A DNA stretch of 64,000 nt from Microbacterium sp. Yaish 1 (lineage in GTDB: Bacteria; Actinomycetota; Actinomycetes; Actinomycetales; Microbacteriaceae): assembly GCF_002245215.1 (NCBI RefSeq), contig NZ_NPMR01000001.1, positions 1,547,593 through 1,611,592 on the forward strand, given 5' to 3'. Both the position numbers and the translations under genes were made by a program. Below are positions 26,663 to 37,039 of this stretch, piece after piece. How positions within the stretch are numbered: the stretch's first letter is position 1; the number at the start of each line of letters is the position of its first letter. Under the pieces are notes generated by a model. It searched no databases, was not told the DNA's origin, and saw nothing but the letters and a program-made list of their open reading frames with translations.

Positions 26663-27444
26663 CCGGGGTCGCCGTCGAGGTGCAGCACGCGAGCCTGCGG
26701 TTGGGTGACGCCACGATCCTCGACGACGTGACGGCGGATGTCGGCTACGGCCGGCTGCTCGCCCTCGTCGGGCCCAACGGCGCCGGCAAGTCGAGCCTGC
26801 TCTCCCTGCTGACCGGTGACCGCGCGCCCACCTCGGGTGACGTCGGTCTCGACGGGCGCCCGGTGGGCCAGTGGTCGGCCCGCGAGCTGTCGCGACGGCG
26901 GTCGGTGCTTTTGCAGGCGAACCAGGTCGCGTTCTCGTTCACCGCGGGCCAGGTCGTCGCGATGGGGCGAACCCCCTGGATCGGAACCGAGCACGCCCGC
27001 TTCGACGACGCGCGTATCGCTGAAGCAATCGAGCGGGCGGATGTCGCGCACCTGCTCCATCGCGCGTTCCCGTCGCTCTCGGGCGGCGAGAAGGCACGCG
27101 TCTCGCTGGCCCGCGTGCTCGCGCAGGACACCCCCGTCGTTCTGCTCGACGAGCCGACGGCGGCGCTCGACCTCCGGCACCAGGAGGACGTCCTCCGTGT
27201 CGCACGCGACCTCGCCCGTGACGGGCGCGCGGTGGTCGTCGTGCTGCACGACCTGTCGCTCGCCGCGGCGTATGCCGACGAGGTCGCGATGATCGATGGC
27301 GGCCGGCTCGTTGCGCGGGGCAGCGCCCGCGAAGTGCTCACGGCGGAGCGGGTCACGGCCGTCTACGGCACCGAGGTGCGCGTGCTCGACGATCCGGACA
27401 CCGGCCGCCCCGTCATCCTGCCGCGCCGTCACGCCGAGCACTGA
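26659..27444 (+). CDS. hmuV: Hemin ABC transporter ATP-binding protein
   Basis: 261-aa ABC ATPase. Walker A GPNGAGKSSLL (about 38-48), Q-loop region LQANQVAFSF, signature LSGGEKARVSLARVL, Walker B VVLLDEPTAALD and switch His in VLHDLSLAAAY are all intact. It powers heme import through HmuU. It is the last gene of the htaA-hmuTUV operon; a second DtxR-type box follows 25 bp after the stop. Confidence 0.93.
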   Translation: MTGVAVEVQHASLRLGDATILDDVTADVGYGRLLALVGPNGAGKSSLLSLLTGDRAPTSGDVGLDGRPVGQWSARELSRRRSVLLQANQVAFSFTAGQVVAMGRTPWIGTEHARFDDARIAEAIERADVAHLLHRAFPSLSGGEKARVSLARVLAQDTPVVLLDEPTAALDLRHQEDVLRVARDLARDGRAVVVVLHDLSLAAAYADEVAMIDGGRLVARGSAREVLTAERVTAVYGTEVRVLDDPDTGRPVILPRRHAEH

Positions 27445-27469
27445 CTATCAGCCTCTTCACAAAACCTGA

Positions 27470-27488
27470 TTAGGTAAGGCTAAGCTAA
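27470..27488 (+). promoter_or_regulatory. DtxR/IdeR-type iron box before the large HtaA gene
   Basis: TTAGGTAAGGCTAAGCTAA matches 17 of 19 bases of the DtxR consensus TTAGGTTAGGCTAACCTAA. It sits 57 bp before the ATG of the 962-aa HtaA protein, giving that gene its own iron-controlled promoter. Confidence 0.85.
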
Positions 27489-27545
27489 CTCAAGTCGCGT
27501 GCCCGACGCGCGAGCTTCACCTGCATCGAGATTCGGAGGGTTCCC

Positions 27546-30434
27546 ATGATGAGAACCAGGAGGGCGGCGCTGCAGCGTCCGCTCGCGAGCGTGCTGACCG
27601 GCGCGCTCATCGCCATGGCCGCCGTCGTCGGCGTCGCCGCACCGGCAACGGCCGCCGGCCCCACCCTGACGACGTCGACCACCGTCGTCGCGAACGAGAA
27701 GATCACGGTCGCCATCACCGGCACCGGCTTCGAGGTCGCCCCCCAGTACCCGGGCCAGCCGAGCCGGCACGCCTACGTCGCCCTCGTCGAGAAGGGCGAC
27801 CTGACGGTCGACCAGGCGACCACGCCCAACGCCTCACTCGACGTCTCGGCCGCGGGCGAGATCACCGGAAGCCTCGACCAGACCGCGAGCGAGCTCGATC
27901 GCACGAAGGCCTACGAGGTCATCTCGTGGCCGTCTCGTTCGTTCCCCTCCGAGGCGAACCTCCTCGCCCGCGCCGACGTCTCGATCGACTGGGACGCGCT
28001 CTTCCCGGCCGTCGCCGAGTCGACCACGACGACCCTGGCGGCCTCACCCGACGGAACGGCCGTCGAGGGCACCGACGTCACCCTGACGGCGACGGTCTCG
28101 CCCGCGGCATCCGGGTCGGTCTCGTTCACGGCCGGCGATGCGTCGCTCGGCTCGGCTCCGGTCGACGGCGGCGTCGCGAGCATCGTCACCTCGTCGCTCG
28201 CCGTCGGCACGCACAGCATCGCGGCCGCGTTCACCCCGGCTGATACCACGGCCTACTCCGCCTCGACCGCGCCGGCGCTGAGCTACGCGGTCACCGCGAA
28301 GGCGAGCGAGCCCGAGACTCCGGCGCGGGTGCCCACGCTCACGCTGTCGAAGTCGACGGGGCTCGACCCCGCGGGTGAGGAGATCACCGTCACGGGCACG
28401 GGCTACGACCCCGCCCAGCCGATCTACCTCACGACGTGCACCGACCGCCCGCTCGCAGAGGTCGACTTCGCCTTCATCGCGGCGGGATGCACGAGCGGCG
28501 CGAAGCTCGTCACCTCGACGCCCCGCACCGACACCATGGTGAAGTTCGCGGAGGACGGATCGTTCGAGACCACGCTGACGGTCGCGCCGAAGGGCGAGAC
28601 CACGGCGGTCTACACGATCGCCGACCACACCGGCATGACCAACCGCACGCAGGACGCGAAGGCGGTCGTGTCGTTCGCGACGACCACGCCGACCGAGCCG
28701 CTCCCCGCGCCGACGCTCACGGTCACCCCGAACACGGATGTCGACCCGAGCGGTGCCACGCTGACCGTCGAGGGACGCAACTACCGCCAGAGCGAGGTCG
28801 GCGCCGGCTTCGCGCTGCGCTTCGGCTGGGTCGCCGAGACCTGGAAGCCCAGCGAGGGCGCCGCGGATGCGGCCCGCCCGTCGATCTCGTACGTCCGCGT
28901 GTCGGGTGAGCCGACCGGCGACGCCAACCTCTCGTGGACCGAGAACGCCGACGGCACGGTCGACTTCACGTGGACAGTCCAGGTCGATGAGAAGTCCGCG
29001 AACGAGAAGCGCCCCGGCGACGACTACCGCCTCGGTGTCTTCACCTTCGGCAACAAGGCGTCGCAGGGCCTGCAGCCCGACAACGAGCTCTTCGTGCCCG
29101 TGACGTGGGCCGCGGTCGCGTCGCAGCCCGAGCCGACGAAGAGCCCGAGGATCACGGTGACACCGAACGCCGACCTCGACCCGGCCGTGGCCAACACGCT
29201 CACGGTCTCGGGCACCGGTTTCGTCGGCGACAGCGCCGTGAACGGTGCGTACGTCGTCTTCGGCGAGAAGTCGCTCTGGGCCGGCGCCGGCCCGCTGCCC
29301 GCCGAGGGCTGGGTGCAGCTGGCCTGGGTGCGCCCGGGCTCGATCGTGGGTGGTGCCTTCACCGTCGACCTGACCGTCCCCGCCGGCTCGCTCGACCCGA
29401 CGAAGAGCTACCACGTCGCCACCTCCGCGGCGCATGCGCTGTCGATCACCGACCGCACGCTCGACACCTTCGCCGACGTCACCGTCGCGCAGCCGGCGGC
29501 CCCGTTCGTCGCGTTCGCGGGCTCGGCGACAGTCGCCCAGGGCGGAGTGCTCGCGTTCACCGGCGGCGGTTTCACGCCCGGCGACGTCGTCACGGCCGTG
29601 GCGCACTCCGAGCCGGTCACGATCGGCACGGCGACGGCGGATGCCGGCGGACGCGTGTCGTTCTCGTGGGCGGTTCCCGCCGGCTTCGCGACGGGCGACC
29701 ACACGCTCGAGCTCAGCGTCGGCGGTGCCGTCGCGGCATCCGCGCCCTTCCGGGTCACGGCTGCCGCTGTCGCCGCAGCCGTCGAGTCGCCGGCCGCGCC
29801 GTCGTGCGTCGCCCGGTCGGTCTCGGGAGCGACGATCGAGTGGGGTGTGAAGGAGTCGTACCGCTCGTACATCACGGGCCCGATCGCCAAGGGAGAGATC
29901 TCCGGTGGGTGGGGCAGCGGTTCGGGAGCGTACAGCCCCGAGAACGAACGCGGTCGCGTCAGCTTCGGCGGCTCGGTTCACTACACCGGCCACAGCGGTC
30001 TGCTCGACATGACCCTGTCGAACCCGCGGGTGCAGATCACCGGCGCGAACACCGCCTCGCTGATCGTCAACGTGCAGTCGAAGGGATACAACGGGTCGCC
30101 GGATGTGAACGCGAACGGCGTCGTCTTCGCGACGCTCTCGCTGCCCGCCGCCACGACCACCGCCGACCGGATCAGCTGGACGGGCGCATCGGCCACGCTG
30201 ACGGCAGCGGGCGCCGAGGCCTTCGCCGGCTTCTACTCGGCCGGCGAGGCGCTCGATCCCGTGAGCATCGCCTTCCCGCTCGGCGCCGAGGTGCCGTGCG
30301 ACGCCTCGACCGACGCGACCCTCGCCGCGACCGGTGGACAGGCTCCTGTCGACACTCTGTGGCTGGGAGCCGGGATGCTGCTGATCGGCGTGCTCGCCGT
30401 GTCGTTCACGCGTCGTCGTCGCAACCTGCTCTGA
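27546..30434 (+). CDS. Large HtaA-type heme-capture surface protein with Ig-like repeats and LAXTG anchor
   Basis: 962-aa exported protein. Signal peptide about 1-37 (VGVAAPATAA). Several Ig-like or HtaA-associated beta modules follow (starting PTLTTSTT about 38, Big_3-like about 155-250, PTLTLSKSTG about 260, PTLTVTPNTDVD about 393, PRITVTPNADLD about 535, then about 650). A complete HtaA domain lies at about 753-915 (IEWGVKESYRSYITGPIAKG; HYTGHSGLLDMTLS). The end LAATG (926-930), a membrane helix and RRRRNLL form a sortase signal of the LAXTG class used by class E sortases. It should stand on the cell wall and hand heme to HtaA/HmuT. The start is ATG 27546; ATG 27549 is equally possible. 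Confidence 0.87.
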   Translation: MMRTRRAALQRPLASVLTGALIAMAAVVGVAAPATAAGPTLTTSTTVVANEKITVAITGTGFEVAPQYPGQPSRHAYVALVEKGDLTVDQATTPNASLDVSAAGEITGSLDQTASELDRTKAYEVISWPSRSFPSEANLLARADVSIDWDALFPAVAESTTTTLAASPDGTAVEGTDVTLTATVSPAASGSVSFTAGDASLGSAPVDGGVASIVTSSLAVGTHSIAAAFTPADTTAYSASTAPALSYAVTAKASEPETPARVPTLTLSKSTGLDPAGEEITVTGTGYDPAQPIYLTTCTDRPLAEVDFAFIAAGCTSGAKLVTSTPRTDTMVKFAEDGSFETTLTVAPKGETTAVYTIADHTGMTNRTQDAKAVVSFATTTPTEPLPAPTLTVTPNTDVDPSGATLTVEGRNYRQSEVGAGFALRFGWVAETWKPSEGAADAARPSISYVRVSGEPTGDANLSWTENADGTVDFTWTVQVDEKSANEKRPGDDYRLGVFTFGNKASQGLQPDNELFVPVTWAAVASQPEPTKSPRITVTPNADLDPAVANTLTVSGTGFVGDSAVNGAYVVFGEKSLWAGAGPLPAEGWVQLAWVRPGSIVGGAFTVDLTVPAGSLDPTKSYHVATSAAHALSITDRTLDTFADVTVAQPAAPFVAFAGSATVAQGGVLAFTGGGFTPGDVVTAVAHSEPVTIGTATADAGGRVSFSWAVPAGFATGDHTLELSVGGAVAASAPFRVTAAAVAAAVESPAAPSCVARSVSGATIEWGVKESYRSYITGPIAKGEISGGWGSGSGAYSPENERGRVSFGGSVHYTGHSGLLDMTLSNPRVQITGANTASLIVNVQSKGYNGSPDVNANGVVFATLSLPAATTTADRISWTGASATLTAAGAEAFAGFYSAGEALDPVSIAFPLGAEVPCDASTDATLAATGGQAPVDTLWLGAGMLLIGVLAVSFTRRRRNLL

Positions 30435-30453
30435 CGACTCGCTGAGCCCTCTC

Positions 30454-30488
30454 GTCGCACCGCCCGGGCATTGCTCGGGCGGTGCGAC
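30454..30488. terminator. Strong hairpin between the HtaA gene and a small membrane gene
   Basis: GTCGCACCGCCCG (30454-30466) and CGGGCGGTGCGAC (30476-30488) form a perfect 13-bp stem with a 9-nt loop. It begins 20 bp after the HtaA stop and ends 9 bp before the next ATG. It probably terminates the iron-regulated transcript. Confidence 0.75.
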
Positions 30489-30497
30489 AATGGAGTC

Positions 30498-30821
30498 ATG
30501 GCTGAGGAGATCACCGAACGGGTCGAGTCGGCGCGCGTGCGTCGCGTGCCCAAGTACAGCGTGTTCCTCCTGCTCGGCGCCGCGGCGGGCATCATCGCCG
30601 CGCTGGCCCTGACGTTCGGCATCCCGGACGAGGGAGTCAGCACCAACACCGGCCTGCAGTACTCGGCGGGGCAGGTGTTCGGATTCATCGCGCTCGGCGC
30701 CATCCCCGTCTGCATGGCGATCGCGGGCGTCATCGCCCTCGTGCTCGACCGCGCCGCGCGTCGGCGCACGCGCGAGGTGCGTATCCTGCACGAGCGCGTG
30801 CGCACCGTCGACGACGCCTGA
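30498..30821 (+). CDS. Small two-helix membrane protein, unknown function
   Basis: 107-aa protein. A charged N-terminus (MAEEITERVESARVRRVPKY) is followed by a first membrane helix (VFLLLGAAAGIIAALALTFG), an extracytoplasmic loop, a second helix (FGFIALGAIPVCMAIAGVIA) and a basic tail with LDRAARRRTREVR. No catalytic motif is visible. Similar small proteins are widespread in Microbacteriaceae, but I cannot assign a role. The start is ATG 30498. It is convergent with the gene at 30842. Confidence 0.72.
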   Translation: MAEEITERVESARVRRVPKYSVFLLLGAAAGIIAALALTFGIPDEGVSTNTGLQYSAGQVFGFIALGAIPVCMAIAGVIALVLDRAARRRTREVRILHERVRTVDDA

Positions 30822-30841
30822 CGCCGGGCTCGCTCCGCGGG

Positions 30842-31453
30842 TCAGGCGATCTCGGCGATGATCGGTGCGATCGCGGCGTCGAAGGCCACGACGTCGCTGC
30901 GCAGCCCGTCGGTGACGGCGATCGTGAGCGCGCCGATCCACCACACGCCGCGCTGGCTCAGCGGCAGCACCTGCACGTTCAGCTCGAACGAGTGCGCCCG
31001 CCGGCCGATACGGCGTTCGTGCTGCGCGAGCGCCCCGGCGTACGCGCGGTAGGCGACGGCGCCGGCTCCCGACGAGCGCGAGGTGTACCGGGCGTGCACG
31101 TCACGCGCGAAGGCGACAGCCTCGGCCGCATGCGGCCGCATCTCGTGCTCGAGCCGCTCGAATCCCTCGGTCGGCAGCGCGACGAGCGTGTCGAAGCCGT
31201 CGACGAGATCGAGCGGCACGGGGGAGGGATGCGCGAGCGGCTCGACCGTCATCTCCCAGTACGCTCGCCACTGCCGCTCGAGCTCGGCCTGCGTCTCGGG
31301 GTCGCGCTCGACGGATGCCGGCTCGATGCCGCGCAGGTGCGGCAGCTCGTCCGGAGTGCGGATGCCGAGCACCTGGCGCAGGTACAGCGCGACGACGACC
31401 GAGGGCGCGGCATCCTCCCGCACCACCCACTCGGGAGACTTCGCCGCGCTCAT
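30842..31453 (-). CDS. Conserved hypothetical protein
   Basis: 203-aa soluble protein with no signal peptide, membrane helix or motif that I recognise. Notable stretches are VVREDAAPSVVVALYLRQVL, ELERQWRAYWEMTVEPL and FELNVQVLPLSQRGVWWIG. The strand-rich C-terminus (WWIGALTIAVTDGLR) could be a small alpha/beta domain. It sits alone between a convergent small membrane gene and the nagE terminator. Codon use matches its neighbours, which supports a real gene. Confidence 0.65.
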   Translation of the reverse strand: MSAAKSPEWVVREDAAPSVVVALYLRQVLGIRTPDELPHLRGIEPASVERDPETQAELERQWRAYWEMTVEPLAHPSPVPLDLVDGFDTLVALPTEGFERLEHEMRPHAAEAVAFARDVHARYTSRSSGAGAVAYRAYAGALAQHERRIGRRAHSFELNVQVLPLSQRGVWWIGALTIAVTDGLRSDVVAFDAAIAPIIAEIA

Positions 31454-31485
31454 GGCGCCAGTTTAGAGCGGGGGTGACGGGGTGC

Positions 31486-31520
31486 GGCCGGTGCCGAGGC
31501 GATGACGCTCGACACCGGCC
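31486..31520 (-). terminator. Terminator of the PTS permease gene
   Basis: GGCCGGTGCCGAG (31486-31498) and CTCGACACCGGCC (31508-31520) pair at 12 of 13 positions around a 9-nt loop, directly downstream of the minus-strand PTS gene stop at 31527. Confidence 0.65.
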
Positions 31521-31526
31521 GAGGCG

Positions 31527-33446
<1,920 letters not shown>

Positions 33447-33501
33447 GGGTCACTCCGATGTGCGCGAGGGAACGGGGTTCTGACAGTATTGGTTAAGAAC
33501 G

Positions 33502-33523
33502 TTTCCGAATTATTTCTCGGGAA
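33502..33523. promoter_or_regulatory. Operator candidate in the divergent nagE/ROK gap
   Basis: TTTCCGA (33502-33508) and TCGGGAA (33517-33523) pair at 6 of 7 positions. They are separated by the AT-rich ATTATTTC, midway in the 98-bp gap between divergent genes. Binding by the ROK regulator is plausible but rests only on position and symmetry. Confidence 0.45.
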
Positions 33524-33544
33524 CTGTACTCGATCGGGGAACGT

Positions 33545-34690
33545 ATGACTACGACGTCAGCGGAAGGCGCTGCTTCGCCGAGGGCGCGCGGCCGCCGCAT
33601 CCGTCCCGAGGATGCCCGCAGCAACAACCGTCGCCTCGTCCTGCAGGCGCTCCACCGCGAGGAAGGGCTGTCGCGCGCGGACATCGCGCGTGCGACCGGG
33701 CTCTCCCGCGTGACGATCTCCGATCTGGTCGGTGAGCTCGTCGACGAGCAGCTCGTCGTCGAGAGCGGCCGTGGACACCGGTCGGGGCCCGGCGCGCCCT
33801 CTCGCGCGCTCGCGCTGTCGCGGTCGTCGCGCAACGTGGTCGCCGTGTCGATCTCGAGCGGCGACACGATCGAGGGTGCGGTCGTCGACCTCGGCGGAGG
33901 TGTGATCGCCCGCGAGGTCGTCGAGCGACGCGGCGCGACCGGGCCGGAGGCGCTCGCCGTGCTCGGTGACCTCATCGATCGGCTCGTGCGCGCAGCCGAG
34001 GCCCCCATCCTCGGGATCGGCGTCTCGACGCCGGGGGTCGTCGACGGCGCGGGGGTCGTCCGCGAGTCGTCGCACCTCGACTGGCGCGACGTCGAGCTCC
34101 GCGGCATCCTGTTCGAGCGCACCGGTCTGCCGGTCTCGGTCACCAACGGGCTCAACGCCGCCGGCATGGGCGAGCTGAGCTTCGGCAAGGTCGACCACGA
34201 CCTGTTGCTCGTCCGGATCGGCGCCGGCGTCGGAGCCGCGGTCATCATCAACGGCGCGGTCGTCCACGGACGCAACTGGGCTGCGGGCGAGATCGGCCAC
34301 GTCGTCGTGACGGAGGGCGAGGGGCCCGTCTGCGCGTGCGGGCGGACCGGATGCCTCGAGGCCTGGCTCTCGGTGCCGAAGCTCGAGGCGCGGCTCGCCG
34401 CGGCGCCCGACGCCGAGGCCGCGCTGCTCGTTCGCCACGAGGCGGGGCGGTGCCTCGGCGTCGCGCTGTCACCGCTCGTCGCGACACTCGGATTGACGGA
34501 TGTCGTGCTGAGCGGGCCGGCCGAGCTGATCGATGGTGAGCTCATCGGCGCTGCGCGCGACGCGATCTCAGCCCGCGTGCTGCCGATCCTCTTCGACGAC
34601 CTGACCGTGCGCCTCGCCGAGACGCACGGCGACCTCCGGCTCCGGGGAGCGGCGGCCCTCGTGCTCTCGGAGACCCTGGGACTCACCTGA
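33545..34690 (+). CDS. ROK-family transcriptional repressor, NagC-like
   Basis: 381-aa regulator. A winged helix at about 20-80 (NNRRLVLQALHREEGLSRAD, IARATGLSRVTISDLVGELV) is followed by a sugar-kinase-like ROK domain. The ROK zinc/sugar site is intact: GEIGHVVV with CACGRTGCLEAW. Such proteins bind GlcNAc-6-P, glucosamine-6-P or xylose and release DNA. It lies between nagE (divergent) and nagB (51 bp downstream, same strand), so it probably controls both. Confidence 0.85.
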   Translation: MTTTSAEGAASPRARGRRIRPEDARSNNRRLVLQALHREEGLSRADIARATGLSRVTISDLVGELVDEQLVVESGRGHRSGPGAPSRALALSRSSRNVVAVSISSGDTIEGAVVDLGGGVIAREVVERRGATGPEALAVLGDLIDRLVRAAEAPILGIGVSTPGVVDGAGVVRESSHLDWRDVELRGILFERTGLPVSVTNGLNAAGMGELSFGKVDHDLLLVRIGAGVGAAVIINGAVVHGRNWAAGEIGHVVVTEGEGPVCACGRTGCLEAWLSVPKLEARLAAAPDAEAALLVRHEAGRCLGVALSPLVATLGLTDVVLSGPAELIDGELIGAARDAISARVLPILFDDLTVRLAETHGDLRLRGAAALVLSETLGLT

Positions 34691-34741
34691 CCCGCGGCGC
34701 GGAATCCGCCCTCCAACCGACCCCCGAAAGAAGGAAGAGCC

Positions 34742-35527
34742 ATGGCTGAAGTCGTCATCGTCCCCAGCGAGCAGGAGGCGGGCCGACTCGTCGGCGACGC
34801 GATCGTCGACCTCATCCGTCGGCGTCCGGATGCCGTGCTGGGACTCGCGACCGGGTCGACGCCGCTCGCGGTGTACCGGCACCTCGCCGAGCGCGTGCGC
34901 GGTGAGGACATCGACGTCTCGCGCGTGCGCGGGTTCGCGCTCGATGAGTATGTCGGGCTCCCCGCTGGCCACCCGGAGAGCTACCGCAGCGTCATCGAGC
35001 GCGAGGTCGTCGAGCCCGTCGGGTTCGATCCGGCCCGCATCGAGGTGCCGCACGGCGACCTCGACGGCATCGAGACGGCGGGCGAGCAGTACGAGGCCGC
35101 CATCCGGGCCGCCGGTGGGGTCGACCTGCAGATCCTCGGCATCGGCCGCACCGGGCACATCGGCTTCAATGAACCGGGCAGCTCCCTCGCCTCGGAGACG
35201 CGCGTGAAGACGCTCACCGAGGAGACGCGGGCCGACAACGCGCGCTTCTTCGACTCGCCCGACGACGTGCCGATGCACTGCATCACCCAGGGCATCGGCA
35301 CCATCCTGCGCGCGCGCCACCTCGTGCTGCTCGCCTTCGGCGAAGCCAAGGCGGATGCCGTCGCCGCGGCCGTCGAGGGACCGGTCAGCACCTCGGCGCC
35401 GGGCTCGGCCGTGCAGCTGCATCCGCATGTCACCGTCGTCATCGACGAGGCCGCCGCAAGCGCCCTCGCCCAGACGCGCTACTACCGGCACGCGTGGGCC
35501 AACAAGCCCGCCTGGCAGGGCATCTGA
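34742..35527 (+). CDS. nagB: Glucosamine-6-phosphate deaminase
   Basis: 261-aa enzyme converting glucosamine-6-phosphate to fructose-6-phosphate and ammonia. The phosphate-binding GLATGSTPL is near residue 34, the base D68 is in FALDEYVGLP, and IGRTGHIGFNEPG contains the ring-opening His region. It has a strong ribosome site (AGAAGGAAGAG). It completes the cytoplasmic end of amino-sugar use after uptake by the adjacent PTS. Confidence 0.94.
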   Translation: MAEVVIVPSEQEAGRLVGDAIVDLIRRRPDAVLGLATGSTPLAVYRHLAERVRGEDIDVSRVRGFALDEYVGLPAGHPESYRSVIEREVVEPVGFDPARIEVPHGDLDGIETAGEQYEAAIRAAGGVDLQILGIGRTGHIGFNEPGSSLASETRVKTLTEETRADNARFFDSPDDVPMHCITQGIGTILRARHLVLLAFGEAKADAVAAAVEGPVSTSAPGSAVQLHPHVTVVIDEAAASALAQTRYYRHAWANKPAWQGI

Positions 35528-35594
35528 CCCGGGACCTCTGCGACCCGCGAGCGCCGACCGCGGCGAGCCCGCAGCCGAGGCTCGGGCTTGCTGC

Positions 35595-35664
35595 GCCGCG
35601 AACAGGCTGAGCGGCGCAAGCCGCCCGCCAGGCGGGGTTCGGTGCGGTTGAGCCTGTTCGCGGC
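35595..35664. repeat. Palindromic intergenic element (copy 2) in the 35528-35914 gap
   Basis: Perfect 14-bp arms GCCGCGAACAGGCT (35595-35608) and AGCCTGTTCGCGGC (35651-35664), the best-preserved copy of the window's repeat family. It follows nagB and may act as its terminator. The 387-bp gap also holds copy 3 and no gene that I can support. Confidence 0.7.
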
Positions 35665-35749
35665 ACGGCTCGCGGCGTCGGCGCGGCTGGTCCGGCGGTA
35701 GGGCAAGCCGGGGGTGCGTGGTTCGGTGGGGCCCTGGGCCGCCCGACCG

Positions 35750-35829
35750 ACTGTCCCGCCGACAGGCTGAGCTGCGCCTCGCCGCGCCGCTGAGGGCCGT
35801 CGGCCCGCCTGAGCCTGTTTGCGGCACGC
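35750..35829. repeat. Palindromic intergenic element (copy 3)
   Basis: ACAGGCT (35762-35768) and AGCCTGT (35812-35818) are flanked by CCGCCG on the left and TTGCGGCACGCC on the right. This is the same architecture as copy 2, 147 bp away, but more diverged. It lies about 90 bp before the purM start. Confidence 0.6.
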
Positions 35830-35914
35830 CCGCGAGCCCCGCCGAAGCGGCCGATTCAGGCCCGCGAGACACGCCCGGCGCTCGGCCGCCCCGCGGGCCG
35901 GTACTCTGGATGCC

Positions 35915-37033
35915 GTGGCCTCGAGTCCCACTGATCCCTATACCCAAGCCGGCGTCGACACCGCGGCGGGAGACCTCGCCGTCGAACTGATGAAGTCGGC
36001 GGTCCGGCGAACCCACGGCGACGAAGTCCTCGGGGGTGTCGGCGGTTTCGCCGGCCTCTTCGATGCGACCGCGCTGCTCGGCTACACGAAGCCGCTGCTG
36101 GCGACCTCGACCGACGGCGTCGGCACGAAGGTCGCGATCGCGCAGGCCATCGACAAGCACGACACGATCGGGCAGGACCTGGTCGGCATGGTCGTCGACG
36201 ACATCGTCGTGGTCGGCGCGAAGCCGCTCTTCATGACCGACTACATCGCGTGCGGCAAGGTCGTGCCCGAGCGCATCGCCGACATCGTGCGCGGCATCGC
36301 CGACGGCTGCTCGGCCACGGGCACCGCGCTCGTCGGCGGCGAGACGGCCGAGCACCCGGGCCTGCTGGGCGTGAACGACTACGACGTCGCGGGTGCCGCG
36401 ACCGGTGTCGTCGAGTCCGAGCAGGTGCTGGGCGCCGATCGGGTGCAGGACGGCGACATCGTGCTCGCCCTCGCCTCGAGCGGCCCGCACTCCAACGGCT
36501 ACTCGCTGATCCGCCACATCATCACGGGCGCGGGCATCGGCTACGGCGACCAGGCCGCCGACTTCGGCCGCACCTGGGGCGAGCAGCTGCTCGAGCCGAC
36601 GCGCCTGTACACCTCGCCGCTGCTGCGCCTGATCGGCGAGCTCGGCGACGGTATCCACTCCCTCAGCCACGTCACGGGCGGCGGCATCGCCGCGAACCTC
36701 GCGCGCGTCCTGCCGAAGGACACGTGGGTCGACGTCGATCGCGCGACCTGGTCGCCGTCGCCGGTCTTCCGCGTGCTCGCCGACCTCGGCGGCCTCGAGC
36801 TCGAGCGCACCGAAGGCACCTGGAACCTCGGCATCGGCTTCTTCGCCGTCGTGTCGCCGGCGGCAGCGGATGCCGCGATCGCGGCGCTTCGCGCGGACGG
36901 CATCGACACCTGGCAGGTCGGTGTCGTCTCGACGGGTCCGCGTCCCGCGGGCGACTACGAGCAGGGCGCCAAGGGCGTCGACGGCGGGGCCGTGCGCCTC
37001 GTCGGCGGGTACCGCGAAGCAGGAGTTAACTGA
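35915..37033 (+). CDS. purM: Phosphoribosylformylglycinamidine cyclo-ligase (AIR synthetase)
   Basis: 372-aa enzyme closing the imidazole ring in purine step 5. The PurM nucleotide region LATSTDGVGTKVAIA and the MVVDDIVVVGAKPLFMTDY motif are intact. LVGGETAEHPGLLG and SSGPHSNGYSLIRH are further family signatures. GTG 35915 gives VASSPTDPYTQAGVDTAAGD, the usual N-terminus. purF begins 6 bp after the stop, so the two are co-transcribed. Confidence 0.95.
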   Translation: MASSPTDPYTQAGVDTAAGDLAVELMKSAVRRTHGDEVLGGVGGFAGLFDATALLGYTKPLLATSTDGVGTKVAIAQAIDKHDTIGQDLVGMVVDDIVVVGAKPLFMTDYIACGKVVPERIADIVRGIADGCSATGTALVGGETAEHPGLLGVNDYDVAGAATGVVESEQVLGADRVQDGDIVLALASSGPHSNGYSLIRHIITGAGIGYGDQAADFGRTWGEQLLEPTRLYTSPLLRLIGELGDGIHSLSHVTGGGIAANLARVLPKDTWVDVDRATWSPSPVFRVLADLGGLELERTEGTWNLGIGFFAVVSPAAADAAIAALRADGIDTWQVGVVSTGPRPAGDYEQGAKGVDGGAVRLVGGYREAGVN

Positions 37034-37039
37034 CCCCCT

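Noticed and set aside
28044..30944. 966-codon open frame opposite the large HtaA gene
   Set aside because: It is antisense to a signal-peptide and sortase-signal protein with recognisable domains; the antisense product is almost all Arg, Asp and Gly.
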